A DNA stretch of 64,000 nucleotides from Oegoconia quadripuncta (Eukaryota > Arthropoda > Insecta > Lepidoptera > Autostichidae): the NCBI GenBank assembly GCA_949316235.1, contig OX438750.1, positions 5,209,865-5,273,864 on the forward strand. The letters run 5' to 3'. Positions 36,483-50,780 of the stretch are shown piece after piece (the first letter of the stretch is position 1; the number at the start of each line of letters is the position of its first letter). The notes beneath the pieces were generated by a model that did not search any database, was not told where the DNA came from, and saw nothing but the letters and a program-made list of their open reading frames with translations. The translations under genes were made by a program, and so were the position numbers.

Positions 36483-36513
36483 TATATAAAGAAATCCAGA
36501 ATTTTTTGAATCG
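36483..36513 (+). promoter_or_regulatory. Displaced H2B TATA box and left target duplication, unit 4
   Basis: TATATAAA at 36483-36490; AATTTTTTGAATCG at 36500-36513. Element C follows after only two extra bases (TG). Confidence 0.85.
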
Positions 36514-36515
36514 TG

Positions 36516-36549
36516 CATTCCGCTCCGCGCCGTCGTCGTGTTCGCACGT
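36516..36549 (+). promoter_or_regulatory. Element C internal promoter: Inr and DPE-like motif
   Basis: A+1 at 36517 in TGCATTCC, 34 bases from the host TATA first T, and GCACGT at 36544-36549 (+28 to +33). Confidence 0.6.
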
Positions 36550-37339
36550 CTGTCGCGCGCTCTCTCGATCGTTCGTTCGTTCGTCTCGCTGTGCTGTGCT
36601 GCGCTGTGCTCCGTGCTCCGTGCATCGTGCATCGTGCTGCGCTCGCCGCCTGCTGCTCTTCCGCGCCGTGTCGTCCGTCGTGCCGCACAACCGCGTCGCG
36701 CTCACCCCGCGCCGGTCTACATCCGTGCTTCCGCGACGGTAGCGCCACTCCGCGGCCGGCCGCGTCGACTGTTTAACGTCGTATACGTTATTGCGCATAG
36801 GGACCGCCGCGCAGTTTTCACTGCGGGTTCTAGGTCCCTTTTGTTTCACGCGAATTCGTGCATCGTTGCAAATCCGCCCCTAGCGGTGGTCGCCCTGACA
36901 GACACCCCTTAGGCAGGGGAAAACAGTGTCTCGGGCAGGAGGCCGACCCGAGCCTCGTGGTTCCCCTTCTGGGAAACACACTTTCGGAAGGCGTTAGCGT
37001 ACGGCCTTGGGGGGTCTCCTAGTCGTGCGCTAATTGCGTCCGCCCTACCAACCACCCATCCCACCCTCCTATCCCCGTGGTGTTGTTTGGGCGTCTGCCG
37101 GGACCGCTCCCGGCCGGCTACCCTCTCGCCTCGGGCTGCTAGGGCTTTACACCCTCCGCACATTAAGATTGGCGGAGGACCACGACACACCTGAGTGTTA
37201 GGGCCCACCTAGGTCACTCAACCTCCCCGCCTCACCCGGCCGGGAGGGTACCTACACATCCGCGGGCAATCCCACCCGTCGGACCCCGCGCTTCACGCAC
37301 TTTGCGCTTCACGCACCCTCTCTTTTTGAATTTTTCAAA

Positions 37340-38989
37340 ATGTCCCACCTACTCGAGATGGTCGCCGTCAAGTCCATCATGACCCACCTTCTTCGAAACC
37401 ACCCCCGCGTCTGTGTCGAACTCAAGGAGTCTCCTCACTTCGCCCACCTACTCGAGGCTGCTGAAAAAAGCATAGCCAAATCCGATGAGCATACCAAACG
37501 GCTCACCCGCGACCGCTCGCCCCTCAGGCACACCTCCTCATCCCCTGAGGCTGGACCGTCAAGCTCCCCCGCGAGCAAGGACGTCGTAGCCTCAGAAGAA
37601 AACGACTGTACCGATTCGTACGAATCCCTTTCGGACTCGTACTGCACCTCCATGGATGAGGATGAGTTCATCCCGGTCACCAAGACCAAGCGGCAAAAGA
37701 GGCGGCGTAACGCCAAATCTGCTGCCTCCTCCTCTTCTTCGTCAGCGCAGCCTCCTAAAAAGAGCGCTGCGGCCAACACCCCCCCGCCCTCAGCGGAGCC
37801 GATGGACACTAGTGCCATCCCGCCCCCCGCCCCTCAGGCCGCCCGCTCCACTCGCCCGCCCCCTGTAATAGTACAGGATAAGGCCAAGTGGGGCCGTCTA
37901 TCTGCTCTTCTTAATGAAAAGAAGATCGCCTTCACCCACGCCCGATCGACCCCTCAGGGTATCAAAGTCGAGGTACCTACCTCCGACGAACACCGTCGCC
38001 TCACGACCCTCCTCAAAGCCGAAGCTATCGGCTTTCATACGTATGCCCTTGAGGCGGAACGCCTCTTCCGCGCGGTCATACGCGGAGTGCCAAAGGAGCT
38101 GGACTCCAAGGATATCTTGGAGGACCTCCAGGCGCAGGGCTTCCCCGCTTCCGAAGTACACAGGATGTACAATGGCCGCACCAAAACTCCATACGACATG
38201 GTGCTGGTCATTCTCCCCATGACCCATTTAGGCAAATCAGTCGCCAGCAAGCTGAAGACTGTTTGCAACCTCTCCGGCCTCACCGTAGAGCCCCCCAATC
38301 GCAAAGGCCCCCCGGGCCAATGCCACCGATGTCAGCTTTACGGGCACTCTGCCCGTAATTGCTTTGCCACTCCAAGGTGCGTCAAGTGCCTCGGAGACCA
38401 CGGCACAACCGACTGCCCCCGCCCTAAAGTTAGGGAGGAGTGCACCGAGCCGCCGAGCTGCGTCTTGTGCGGAGCCACTGGGCACCCCGCGAATTACCGC
38501 GGATGCCCGATGGCTCCTCGCAGGAACCGCGTTGCGGCTGGGCGCACCCCTGCCCAAACTAAATCGCCGCCGCGCCCACTCATGTCCATTGGAGTGACCA
38601 AACCCAATTTTCCCCCGCTAAAGCCCACAAGTTATATGCCGCCACCGGCTGTAGCTGACCTGCGCCCCTCATGGGCAAAGGTCGCCGCCCACTCCCCACT
38701 TCCAACTCGCCCTGCTACTCAGCAGCTCGCGAGCCCAATTTACCTCGGCTCACCGGCTTCCCCGGCAAAGCAAACCCCCGCGAATAACCGCCCCCCCCCT
38801 GCCCCTCTGGCCGAAGACGATTTATCGTTAGTTTGCCGCTTCGCCAGCGTCTTCAACGCTGCCGAAATCGCGGAGCTCGCCCGACAGCTCAGGGCCACCG
38901 ACGGCAAGCCGGAAGATCGGCTGGCTGTCGCTATCAACCACTCGAGATTGATCGCCTCAATCTCAAATTTCAACGCGAACGCCACTTAG
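37340..38989 (+). CDS. Gag-like ORF1 protein of element C
   Basis: 549 codons. The N-terminal region (MSHLLEMVAVKSIMTHLLRN) is unrelated to that of B, but from about residue 100 the protein follows the B/D gag: DEFIPVTKTKRQKRRRNAKS, RPPPVIVQDKAKW, AVIRGVPKELDSKDI, VEPPNRKGPPGQ. The three knuckles follow: CHRC from residue 328, CVKCLGDHGTTDC, and CVLC..H..YRGC. The C-terminal segment AAEIAELARQLRATDGKPEDR is also shared. The open frame without any ORF2 indicates selection on gag alone or very recent loss; the divergence from B argues for the former. It probably packages its own RNA, with enzyme supplied in trans. Confidence 0.9.
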   Translation: MSHLLEMVAVKSIMTHLLRNHPRVCVELKESPHFAHLLEAAEKSIAKSDEHTKRLTRDRSPLRHTSSSPEAGPSSSPASKDVVASEENDCTDSYESLSDSYCTSMDEDEFIPVTKTKRQKRRRNAKSAASSSSSSAQPPKKSAAANTPPPSAEPMDTSAIPPPAPQAARSTRPPPVIVQDKAKWGRLSALLNEKKIAFTHARSTPQGIKVEVPTSDEHRRLTTLLKAEAIGFHTYALEAERLFRAVIRGVPKELDSKDILEDLQAQGFPASEVHRMYNGRTKTPYDMVLVILPMTHLGKSVASKLKTVCNLSGLTVEPPNRKGPPGQCHRCQLYGHSARNCFATPRCVKCLGDHGTTDCPRPKVREECTEPPSCVLCGATGHPANYRGCPMAPRRNRVAAGRTPAQTKSPPRPLMSIGVTKPNFPPLKPTSYMPPPAVADLRPSWAKVAAHSPLPTRPATQQLASPIYLGSPASPAKQTPANNRPPPAPLAEDDLSLVCRFASVFNAAEIAELARQLRATDGKPEDRLAVAINHSRLIASISNFNANAT

Positions 38990-39480
38990 GCGTTCACCCA
39001 CCGTAATCATGTTCACACTACAAACGACACTCTATACTCGCCGGTGAGTATAGATCCGCGTCTTTGTCACACCCTAGAGTCACCGCGATTTTTAGTACGA
39101 CTAAGGTCGCCTAGGCCTTTCACTGTTTGTCACTAAACATACCTATGTATAGCACACTACAATTAGCTTTTTCCAAATTCAAAATTGTGTGTCGGAGAGT
39201 TTCTTGCGTCGTTTCTTCTCTCTGACTATACACATTACGAAGCGATGGTAATCAAGTCTCTAAATTCCCCCATGCAACGCCCTAAGCCGAGGTTCGAGCC
39301 CTGCGTGGGCACCCTTAGGCGTCGGTTGCAAGCATCTACTTTTCGTCCTGTTGCATGCAGTCAGGGTGCGCTTCGCGCACCATGACTGCATGCAAGAGAT
39401 TGGGCAGAGCGCTATCGCGCTCACCCCACCGCCCGGTTAAGCTGAAAAAGTCCTTAGGACTATCAGCGAGTTCCAGTCTA

Positions 39481-39481
<1 letters not shown>
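38990..39481 (+). other. Element C 3' UTR (unique stretch plus B/D-type structured end)
   Basis: 38990-39174 is not recognisable in B/D. From about 39175 it matches the B/D 3' UTR: hairpin 1 GTCGGAGAG 39191-39199 with CTCTCTGAC 39218-39226; hairpin 2 TTGCATGCAGTCA 39351-39363 with TGACTGCATGCAA 39383-39395; hairpin 3 GCTGA 39441-39445 with TCAGC 39463-39467. Stem changes are compensated, and the 18-base loop of hairpin 1 is identical to B. Confidence 0.8.
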
Positions 39482-39515
<34 letters not shown>

Positions 39516-39519
<4 letters not shown>

Positions 39520-39527
39520 TTGAATCG
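39516..39527 (+). repeat. Right target duplication of element C
   Basis: TTTTTTGAATCG after the poly(A), running into native H2B leader ACAGACTTAG. Confidence 0.92.
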
Positions 39528-39635
39528 ACAGACTTAGCCGACCGGCCGAAGCGAGCGCACGCACGCTTCGTCACCGTACTTCGCGCCAAAGTGTTTGTGT
39601 GTTTATTGTGTTGTTGAATTGTTGAGTTGTGAAAA

Positions 39636-40010
39636 ATGCCGCCCAAGACCGGTGGAAAGGCCGCCAAAAAATCAGGCAAGGCCCAAAAGAACATCTCTAA
39701 GTCCGACAAGAAAAAGAAGAAGCATAAGAGGAAGGAGAGCTACGCCATTTACATCTACAAGGTGCTGAAGCAGGTCCATCCGGACACCGGTATCTCCAGC
39801 AAGGCGATGTCCATAATGAACTCGTTCGTGAACGACATCTTCGAACGCATCGCCGCGGAGGCATCTCGTCTCGCCCACTACAACAAGCGTTCGACGATCA
39901 CATCGAGGGAGGTGCAGACTTCCGTACGGCTACTGCTGCCCGGTGAACTCGCCAAGCACGCGGTCAGTGAGGGCACCAAGGCAGTCACTAAGTACACCAG
40001 CTCCAAGTGA
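39636..40010 (+). CDS. H2B: Histone H2B (separated from its TATA box)
   Basis: Fourth H2B copy, coding region intact (124 codons). Element C (3.0 kb) separates it from TATATAAA at 36483-36490. Stem-loop at 40070-40085. Confidence 0.97.
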   Translation: MPPKTGGKAAKKSGKAQKNISKSDKKKKKHKRKESYAIYIYKVLKQVHPDTGISSKAMSIMNSFVNDIFERIAAEASRLAHYNKRSTITSREVQTSVRLLLPGELAKHAVSEGTKAVTKYTSSK

Positions 40011-40069
40011 GATATAGATGTCGAAACGTACGCCGCGCCATTTTACTACCAAACAAACAACAACCAAAA

Positions 40070-40085
40070 GGCCCTTTTCAGGGCC
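40070..40085 (+). terminator. Histone 3' stem-loop of H2B, unit 4
   Basis: GGCCCTTTTCAGGGCC. Confidence 0.95.
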
Positions 40086-40739
40086 ACAAATTTGTTCAAA
40101 CCGTTTCACACGTTTACCAATTGTTGTATTGCATTGTTATCGTTTGTTGCTTGCTAGTATTTAGAGTAGGTAGGTACCTCTAGCTACCTAGTTTTTAACA
40201 TTAGTGTATCGAGTACAAGATGATGATACATGACGATAGGTATTATTGGTACCTACAAGTAGCGTACGGCTCGCCCAAAGCGGCGGGCGCCCCGACAAGA
40301 TTTTGCTGTTATGAAATCGTGTAATAATATGTAATATACGTAGGTGCGTTGCAAGAAAGCTCCAAATTATTATTATTATTATTATTATTATATTTTTGTA
40401 CGTATGGTGTATGTTCTGTACACAACAACATACACCACCTAACATACGACCTATCTATTATGCACCGTGAATATATAATAATGAACATTATTATAATAAT
40501 ATTTTCTTAAAATTAGAAGAAAAAAAAAAAAAATATTTCGTTTTTAGTACCGGTTACATCCGTCGCGTCGCGTTCGCCGCGCCGCGTGCGTCTCCGCGCA
40601 ACACAATATAAATATCACCCCACGACGGTTTCGAAGTTTTTCAATATCTCTCGTCCTCTCGCCGCCGACGGACGCATCGAGCGCTCGTCAGCCCGCGCGT
40701 TAGAATCTTATAGTAACTTTGTTGTGAGTGTGTGTGTAG

Positions 40740-41162
<423 letters not shown>

Positions 41163-41311
41163 AACCGGATGCCGTTTCTGTTGTGTCGTGTTGTGTGTTA
41201 ATGTGTGCCGTGCCGTGTCGTGTCTTCGTGTTCGTTCTGCTGAGCGAGGGATCAACTAAATCGATCTCTTGTCTCATCTCAATCGAGATGAGCATTCGTT
41301 CATTGACGTTG

Positions 41312-41364
<53 letters not shown>

Positions 41365-41435
41365 GCCCGACCGACGGGCACACGACACACACTCGTGCCT
41401 CAGCGCTGCTGCGATTTAATTATGATAAAAAAAAA

Positions 41436-41451
41436 GGCCCTTTTCAGGGCC
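41436..41451 (+). terminator. Histone 3' stem-loop of H3, unit 4
   Basis: GGCCCTTTTCAGGGCC. Confidence 0.95.
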
Positions 41452-41581
41452 GCAAAAGTTTCAAACTATAAAAAATGTTTCAAAGCCGATCGTACGCATC
41501 GACCGACACCGACTCTATATAGGTACCTACTACTACTACTATGAAATAAATAATTTACAATTTCCATATACGTACGTACGT

Positions 41582-41889
41582 ACATACATACATACATACA
41601 TACATACATACATACATACATACATACATACATACATACATACATACATACATACATACATACATACATACATACATACATACATACATACATACATACA
41701 TACATACATACATACATACATACATACATACATACATACATACATACATACATACATACATCCATCCATCCATCCATCCATCCATCCATCCATACATCCA
41801 TCCATACATCCATCCATCCATCCATCCATACATACATACATACATACATACATACATACATACATACATACATACATACATACATACAT
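41582..41889. repeat. (CATA)n microsatellite, unit 4/5 junction
   Basis: About 308 bp with CATC blocks at about 41760-41828. Confidence 0.97.
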
Positions 41890-42302
41890 GATTAATTACT
41901 TACTAGCTTGTTTGCTTTCTTGCCTCCTTCCTTACTTTATATCATCATCCATCATCCATCATCCATCATCCATCATCATCATCATCATCATCGTCGTCGT
42001 CACCATCATTTAATTAGTCTCATGATTATTATTGTGTTGGTTGGATGGTTAGGGAGGGAATGTTTCAAAAAAATGCGTAAATCCAATTTTTTTTTTTTTT
42101 CCTTATTCCTCATTGCGTTTATATAGTAGTGCGTGGCGACCGGTTAACAAGCAGAGATACCGCTCCCCGCTCTACCTCAACCCCGCAAACGTGCTCGTTT
42201 CTATATTAAGGCCGTTTTCACGGCGCTGGTTTTAGTTGAGTGAGTATCGCTCGTTCGTTCGCGTCGCGTTTCGTTTGTTGTTTGTTTGTCGCAAGTTTGT
42301 GA

Positions 42303-42617
<315 letters not shown>

Positions 42618-42885
42618 ACGCGCACCTCACAACCACCGTCGTTCGTCTCTATTCGTTAGCTCGCTGCCACTCGCGCGCGCTCTCTCTGCGGCATTGGGTT
42701 TTGTGCTGTGCTGTGCTGTGCTGTGCCGTGCCGTGCCGTGCCGTGCCATGCCATGCCATTCTGTCGCGCACAAGTGACCATCCAGTCGGATCCATGTTGT
42801 CTGCTCATCGCATCGCACCGCACATTTCTCTTTCCGTCTGTTGTCTGCGCGCAAACGAGGGAGGAAGCAAACGAAAAAAAAAAAA

Positions 42886-42901
42886 GGCCCTTTTCAGGGC
42901 C
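42886..42901 (+). terminator. Histone 3' stem-loop of H4, unit 5
   Basis: GGCCCTTTTCAGGGCC. Confidence 0.95.
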
Positions 42902-43381
42902 GCATATGATTCCTTTAACGAATATAATGTTTCATTACGATACGATCTGGTCGATATCTATTGTAAATAAATATGTCTGTCTGTCTGTGTTTGTTCGTGC
43001 TCGTTGTAAAGTAAGCCAGCCCACCAGGCACCTACCTACCTACTTACTTACTTACTTACACTGCCTACCACCTACCTATTTAGAGAATTTCTTCCGGAAG
43101 AAATTAATCTTCTTCATACATACATACATACATACATACATACATACATACATACATACATACATACACACATAGGTACATACGTAATGATATAACCCGT
43201 ACTCGGAATAATTAATGCTTAGGAATAGTTACGTTCATATTTTATGGGTTGGTACGTATGCAATGGCACGGTGGTGGTGTACCCATTGTGTACCATACAA
43301 CAACAACAACAACTACTACAACGATGAAGATGATTTTTATTTTTGTTCGTTTTCGTATAACGTTCGTTCGTTTGTTTGTCA

Positions 43382-43421
<40 letters not shown>

Positions 43422-44328
43422 ACAAACAAACAAACAAACAAACAAACAAACAACTGCCGCCTCACCAACTACGCACGTATACCACCTATCTACCTATCGA
43501 CCGACCGACCGACCTTTTTCCTTCCTTCTTTTCGTTTTCTTTCTTTTCGTTTTTGAATGGGGTTGGCGATTCATTCAACACACACAACAAACAAACATAC
43601 ATACATACATACAGTGAAACGATCGAAATCGAATCCCGTACGTCCTGAACGTATGGAAGTCCGCCCCGTCTTCGCGGCCGCCGAACGGGCCTCGCGGCGA
43701 GAGCGGCGCGTCAGTGTTTTACGACCCCCGACATCTCGACGCTCAAAATAGTACCAACACGTTCGAACCAACGGCGGGATGGTCACAGTTTCTAAGCTCG
43801 GATCCCTCGACGTCTCCCGGTCGGGAATGGCGGTCGCGAACTGGCCGTTTTCGCGAGATAAATCAATTTTAAACTTCACCTCGGCCCGCCCCGGCTGCCA
43901 CTATTCAAAACAAACGGACGTCGCTCCGACCGACTGCCCGGCTCGCTCTCGAAATTCGTACACACATTTAGGTGTATTCAAAACGTTTCTCTTAGACCGC
44001 ATCCAATACCTATACAGATATGGATAATTGTTAAAAATTTAATCTATCCGACAAGGGTTAGTGAAAAGTTGGAACCGTTCATACGAGAAAACGTCTCGCG
44101 AGCGCGGAGTCCTCAATACAGTATTGCCACGTCCGACGGACTGGCGCTACGAAACGGTGGCGACACCGTACGTATACAAAGTGTACCACTACCACTCTAC
44201 TTGCTTACTTACTTACTTAATATTATTCCTAGTTTGTGTGGTTCGGTTCAGTCGTGCGTCGCGCAGCTCGTCGTTCGTTTGTGTGTTTGTGTGTTCTACA
44301 TTAAAAACATAATAATAAATATATTATT

Positions 44329-45030
44329 ATGGCAGACACGGCCGTAGCCTCTGATGCACCCGCCCCGGCGACACCCGCCAAGAAGCCGAAGGCGTCCGCC
44401 GGAGGCGGCGCGAAGAAACCCAAAGCGAAACCGACCCACCCGAAGACGTCCGATATGGTGAACAGCGCCATCAAGGAGTTGAAGGAGCGCAGCGGATCGT
44501 CGCTGCAGGCCATCAAGAAGTATATCGCCGCCCAGTACAAGGTGGACGCCGAGAAGCTGGCGCCGTTCATCAGGAGGTACCTCAAGAGCGCCGTCGAGTC
44601 GGGCGCGCTCATCCAGACCAAGGGCAAGGGAGCGTCCGGTTCTTTCAAGCTCGAATCGAAGACGTCCGCCTCCAAGAAACCCACCACCGCCAAGTCCGGA
44701 GCGAAGGCGTCCGCGGCCAAGCCCAAGAAGGCGGCCGCCTCCTCGGCGGCGGGCGGCAAGGGCAAGAAGGCGGTCGCGGCCGCCTCCTCTCCGTCTAAGG
44801 CGAAATCGACGCCCGCAGCCACCGCCAGGGACAAGAAGGCGGCCGCCGCGAAGAAGAAGCCCGCCGCTAAGAAAGCGGCCACCCCCGCCAAGGCGAAGGC
44901 AGCCGCGCCCAAAGCGAAGAAGACCGCCAAGCCCCCGACGAAGAAGCCGAAAGCGCCAAAACCTAAGAAGGCCGCCGCCGCTTCTAAGTCGAAGCCCGCC
45001 GCGAAGAAGGCCGCCTCGGCGAAGAAGTAA
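44329..45030 (+). CDS. H1: Linker histone H1
   Basis: Fifth H1 copy, 233 codons, same protein. Promoter elements at 44218-44253; variant stem-loop at 45394-45409. Confidence 0.97.
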   Translation: MADTAVASDAPAPATPAKKPKASAGGGAKKPKAKPTHPKTSDMVNSAIKELKERSGSSLQAIKKYIAAQYKVDAEKLAPFIRRYLKSAVESGALIQTKGKGASGSFKLESKTSASKKPTTAKSGAKASAAKPKKAAASSAAGGKGKKAVAAASSPSKAKSTPAATARDKKAAAAKKKPAAKKAATPAKAKAAAPKAKKTAKPPTKKPKAPKPKKAAAASKSKPAAKKAASAKK

Positions 45031-45168
45031 ATGAATCGGCCGGCCGTCCGACTAAACGACGACCAACCCCGCCGCGCCGTCGCCGCCGCCGCCGCCGCCG
45101 CCGGTCGATTATGCGATAAAGGTAAATTGTTGATATCTATCTATCTATCAACGCGTCGCGTCGCGTCG

Positions 45169-45251
<83 letters not shown>

Positions 45252-45289
45252 TCCCTCCGCGTCGGTCCTCGCGAGCGAGCGAGCGAGCG

Positions 45290-45320
<31 letters not shown>

Positions 45321-45393
45321 CAAGCAAGCCAAGCAAGCAAGCAAGCAAGCAAGCACGAGACGATGCGGCCGCCATACAACAGCAAAAACAAAA

Positions 45394-45409
45394 AGCCCTT
45401 TTCAGGGCT
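45394..45409 (+). terminator. Histone 3' stem-loop of H1 (variant), unit 5
   Basis: AGCCCTTTTCAGGGCT. Confidence 0.92.
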
Positions 45410-45860
45410 AACAAATCGTTCAGAGGTCACAAGATGTTTCTTTACGAAATACGTTCAGTCGATCGTTACCTACCTACCTACCTACCTACCTACCTACCTA
45501 CCTACCTACCTACCTACCTACCTACCTATTACCCACATAAAATAAATTTTCGTTGTGTTTGTTCATTTAATTCCCGCCCTATTTTAATGCGCTTAAGGTT
45601 AACTAACTGTATTCATGCTTTTCGAATTTATTGTATGCAAACAAACATACAAAGTAGATTATGACATGGTGCATAGCGTTCGCGCTCGCTCTCTCTCTCT
45701 CTCTCTCCACGTGTCTGTCTCGCTCGACGTTTACCCCACCGTTACCGAGTCATCGTCTAAATACATAATAAAGCAGAGAGAGAGGTTTTTTTAAAACACT
45801 ACGTTTGTGGATCGCTTACGCGCCGCACGTATTTTTTGTTTTTCTTCTTCATAAAAGTGA

Positions 45861-46235
<375 letters not shown>

Positions 46236-46348
46236 GGGACTCTTACCGTCTCTTCCTTCTTTCTTTCTTTCGTTCGTTCGTTCGTTCGTTCGTTCGTTCG
46301 TTCGTTCGTTCGTTTGATCGATCGATCGATCGTTTTTCCTATACAAAA

Positions 46349-46364
46349 GGCCCTTTTCAGGGCC
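46349..46364 (+). terminator. Histone 3' stem-loop of H2A, unit 5
   Basis: GGCCCTTTTCAGGGCC. Confidence 0.95.
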
Positions 46365-46661
46365 GCAAAATTTTTCTACTCCCGAGGGAATGTTTCACAC
46401 GAACGATATCGCTCGATCAAACAACAACAAGAAGAATAATAATAATAAAAATTACCATATAGTTGTATTATGTAGCTGCTCCTGAGGAAGTCGTCGCGTG
46501 TCTGTCTGTTCGACTTCAGAAGATTGCCGTGCCGTGCGCCGCCACCACCATCGGCCAGCTACCAAGCAGTTAAGTAGCAAAGCCAGCAGCGGCAGATAAA
46601 TATATCCCTGTGGAGTGGAGGAGAGTGTATTACAAAATCTACGAACGAACATATCCATGAT

Positions 46662-46714
<53 letters not shown>

Positions 46715-46796
46715 TGATGATGATGATGATGATGATGAGTAAATAAGACCCACTCTCTGCACACACTGTATACGCAATTATGACCCGAATGATGTA

Positions 46797-46833
<37 letters not shown>

Positions 46834-46885
46834 CTCACACTCATACTGTATACGCAATTATGACCCGACTGTACATTTTTTTCTT

Positions 46886-46916
<31 letters not shown>

Positions 46917-47300
46917 AATGTCACGCACGCACACACACACGCACGCGCGCGCGCTTCGTTGGCATATAAAATATTTCTGTATACGCACTTGGGAACCCCG
47001 ATTGTACTTTTAATTAATCAATGAATCAATCAATCAATCAATCAATCATTCTCAATTGTTACACTGACGGAAGTGGGGAAGGGGGGAGGCAGACCGTACC
47101 CGTAATTATAATGTGTAGACACTGACACGGTAACCGGTTACTAGAGGGGAACCGGAGTGATTATATAAAGAAATCCAGAATTTTTTGAATCGACAGACTT
47201 AGCCGACCGGCCGAAGCGAGCGCACGCACGCTTCGTCACCGTACTTCGCGCCAAAGTGTTTGTGTGTTTATTGTGTTGTTGAATTGTTGAGTTGTGAAAA

Positions 47301-47675
47301 ATGCCGCCCAAGACCGGTGGAAAGGCCGCCAAAAAATCAGGCAAGGCCCAAAAGAACATCTCTAAGTCCGACAAGAAAAAGAAGAAGCATAAGAGGAAGG
47401 AGAGCTACGCCATTTACATCTACAAGGTGCTGAAGCAGGTCCATCCGGACACCGGTATCTCCAGCAAGGCGATGTCCATAATGAACTCGTTCGTGAACGA
47501 CATCTTCGAACGCATCGCCGCGGAGGCATCTCGTCTCGCCCACTACAACAAGCGTTCGACGATCACATCGAGGGAGGTGCAGACTTCCGTACGGCTACTG
47601 CTGCCCGGTGAACTCGCCAAGCACGCGGTCAGTGAGGGCACCAAGGCAGTCACTAAGTACACCAGCTCCAAGTGA
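47301..47675 (+). CDS. H2B: Histone H2B
   Basis: Fifth H2B copy, 124 codons, with intact TATATAAA at 47162-47169 and an empty insertion site (TTTTTTGAATCGACAGAC). Stem-loop at 47735-47750. Confidence 0.98.
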   Translation: MPPKTGGKAAKKSGKAQKNISKSDKKKKKHKRKESYAIYIYKVLKQVHPDTGISSKAMSIMNSFVNDIFERIAAEASRLAHYNKRSTITSREVQTSVRLLLPGELAKHAVSEGTKAVTKYTSSK

Positions 47676-47734
47676 GATATAGATGTCGAAACGTACGCCG
47701 CGCCATTTTACTACCAAACAAACAACAACCAAAA

Positions 47735-47750
47735 GGCCCTTTTCAGGGCC
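47735..47750 (+). terminator. Histone 3' stem-loop of H2B, unit 5
   Basis: GGCCCTTTTCAGGGCC. Confidence 0.95.
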
Positions 47751-48404
47751 ACAAATTTGTTCAAACCGTTTCACACGTTTACCAATTGTTGTATTGCATT
47801 GTTATCGTTTGTTGCTTGCTAGTATTTAGAGTAGGTAGGTACCTCTAGCTACCTAGTTTTTAACATTAGTGTATCGAGTACAAGATGATGATACATGACG
47901 ATAGGTATTATTGGTACCTACAAGTAGCGTACGGCTCGCCCAAAGCGGCGGGCGCCCCGACAAGATTTTGCTGTTATGAAATCGTGTAATAATATGTAAT
48001 ATACGTAGGTGCGTTGCAAGAAAGCTCCAAATTATTATTATTATTATTATTATTATATTTTTGTACGTATGGTGTATGTTCTGTACACAACAACATACAC
48101 CACCTAACATACGACCTATCTATTATGCACCGTGAATATATAATAATGAACATTATTATAATAATATTTTCTTAAAATTAGAAGAAAAAAAAAAAAAATA
48201 TTTCGTTTTTAGTACCGGTTACATCCGTCGCGTCGCGTTCGCCGCGCCGCGTGCGTCTCCGCGCAACACAATATAAATATCACCCCACGACGGTTTCGAA
48301 GTTTTTCAATATCTCTCGTCCTCTCGCCGCCGACGGACGCATCGAGCGCTCGTCAGCCCGCGCGTTAGAATCTTATAGTAACTTTGTTGTGAGTGTGTGT
48401 GTAG

Positions 48405-48827
<423 letters not shown>

Positions 48828-48976
48828 AACCGGATGCCGTTTCTGTTGTGTCGTGTTGTGTGTTAATGTGTGCCGTGCCGTGTCGTGTCTTCGTGTTCGT
48901 TCTGCTGAGCGAGGGATCAACTAAATCGATCTCTTGTCTCATCTCAATCGAGATGAGCATTCGTTCATTGACGTTG

Positions 48977-49029
<53 letters not shown>

Positions 49030-49100
49030 GCCCGACCGACGGGCACACGACACACACTCGTGCCTCAGCGCTGCTGCGATTTAATTATGATAAAAAAAAA

Positions 49101-49116
49101 GGCCCTTTTCAGGGCC
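49101..49116 (+). terminator. Histone 3' stem-loop of H3, unit 5
   Basis: GGCCCTTTTCAGGGCC. Confidence 0.95.
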
Positions 49117-49246
49117 GCAAAAGTTTCAAACTATAAAAAATGTTTCAAAGCCGATCGTACGCATCGACCGACACCGACTCTATATAGGTACCTACTACTA
49201 CTACTATGAAATAAATAATTTACAATTTCCATATACGTACGTACGT

Positions 49247-49538
49247 ACATACATACATACATACATACATACATACATACATACATACATACATACATAC
49301 ATACATACATACATACATACATACATACATACATACATACATACATACATACATACATACATACATACATACATACATACATACATACATACATACATAC
49401 ATACATACATACATACATCCATCCATCCATCCATCCATCCATACATCCATCCATACATCCATCCATCCATCCATCCATACATACATACATACATACATAC
49501 ATACATACATACATACATACATACATACATACATACAT
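49247..49538. repeat. (CATA)n microsatellite, unit 5/6 junction
   Basis: About 292 bp with CATC blocks at about 49416-49478. Confidence 0.97.
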
Positions 49539-49951
49539 GATTAATTACTTACTAGCTTGTTTGCTTTCTTGCCTCCTTCCTTACTTTATATCATCATCCA
49601 TCATCCATCATCCATCATCCATCATCATCATCATCATCATCGTCGTCGTCACCATCATTTAATTAGTCTCATGATTATTATTGTGTTGGTTGGATGGTTA
49701 GGGAGGGAATGTTTCAAAAAAATGCGTAAATCCAATTTTTTTTTTTTTTCCTTATTCCTCATTGCGTTTATATAGTAGTGCGTGGCGACCGGTTAACAAG
49801 CAGAGATACCGCTCCCCGCTCTACCTCAACCCCGCAAACGTGCTCGTTTCTATATTAAGGCCGTTTTCACGGCGCTGGTTTTAGTTGAGTGAGTATCGCT
49901 CGTTCGTTCGCGTCGCGTTTCGTTTGTTGTTTGTTTGTCGCAAGTTTGTGA

Positions 49952-50266
<315 letters not shown>

Positions 50267-50534
50267 ACGCGCACCTCACAACCACCGTCGTTCGTCTCTA
50301 TTCGTTAGCTCGCTGCCACTCGCGCGCGCTCTCTCTGCGGCATTGGGTTTTGTGCTGTGCTGTGCTGTGCTGTGCCGTGCCGTGCCGTGCCGTGCCATGC
50401 CATGCCATTCTGTCGCGCACAAGTGACCATCCAGTCGGATCCATGTTGTCTGCTCATCGCATCGCACCGCACATTTCTCTTTCCGTCTGTTGTCTGCGCG
50501 CAAACGAGGGAGGAAGCAAACGAAAAAAAAAAAA

Positions 50535-50550
50535 GGCCCTTTTCAGGGCC
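50535..50550 (+). terminator. Histone 3' stem-loop of H4, unit 6
   Basis: GGCCCTTTTCAGGGCC. Confidence 0.95.
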
Positions 50551-50780
50551 GCATATGATTCCTTTAACGAATATAATGTTTCATTACGATACGATCTGGT
50601 CGATATCTATTGTAAATAAATATGTCTGTCTGTCTGTGTTTGTTCGTGCTCGTTGTAAAGTAAGCCAGCCCACCAGGCACCTACCTACCTACTTACTTAC
50701 TTACTTACACTGCCTACCACCTACCTATTTAGAGAATTTCTTCCGGAAGAAATTAATCTTCTTCATACATACATACATAC

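Larger units (their letters stand above)
36514..39515 (+). mobile_element. Element C: gag-only relative of B/D at the H2B start site
   Basis: About 3.0 kb. Starts TG then CATTCCGCTCCGCGCC (36516). 5' UTR clearly homologous to B and D; a diverged intact gag ORF (37340-38989); then about 185 bases of unique sequence in place of ORF2; then the B/D-type 3' UTR from about 39175 and poly(A) 39482-39515. The target duplication is the same as for B: (AA)TTTTTTGAATCG (36500-36513, right copy 39516-39527). It encodes no enzyme, so it most likely uses the B/D ORF2 protein. Confidence 0.93.
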
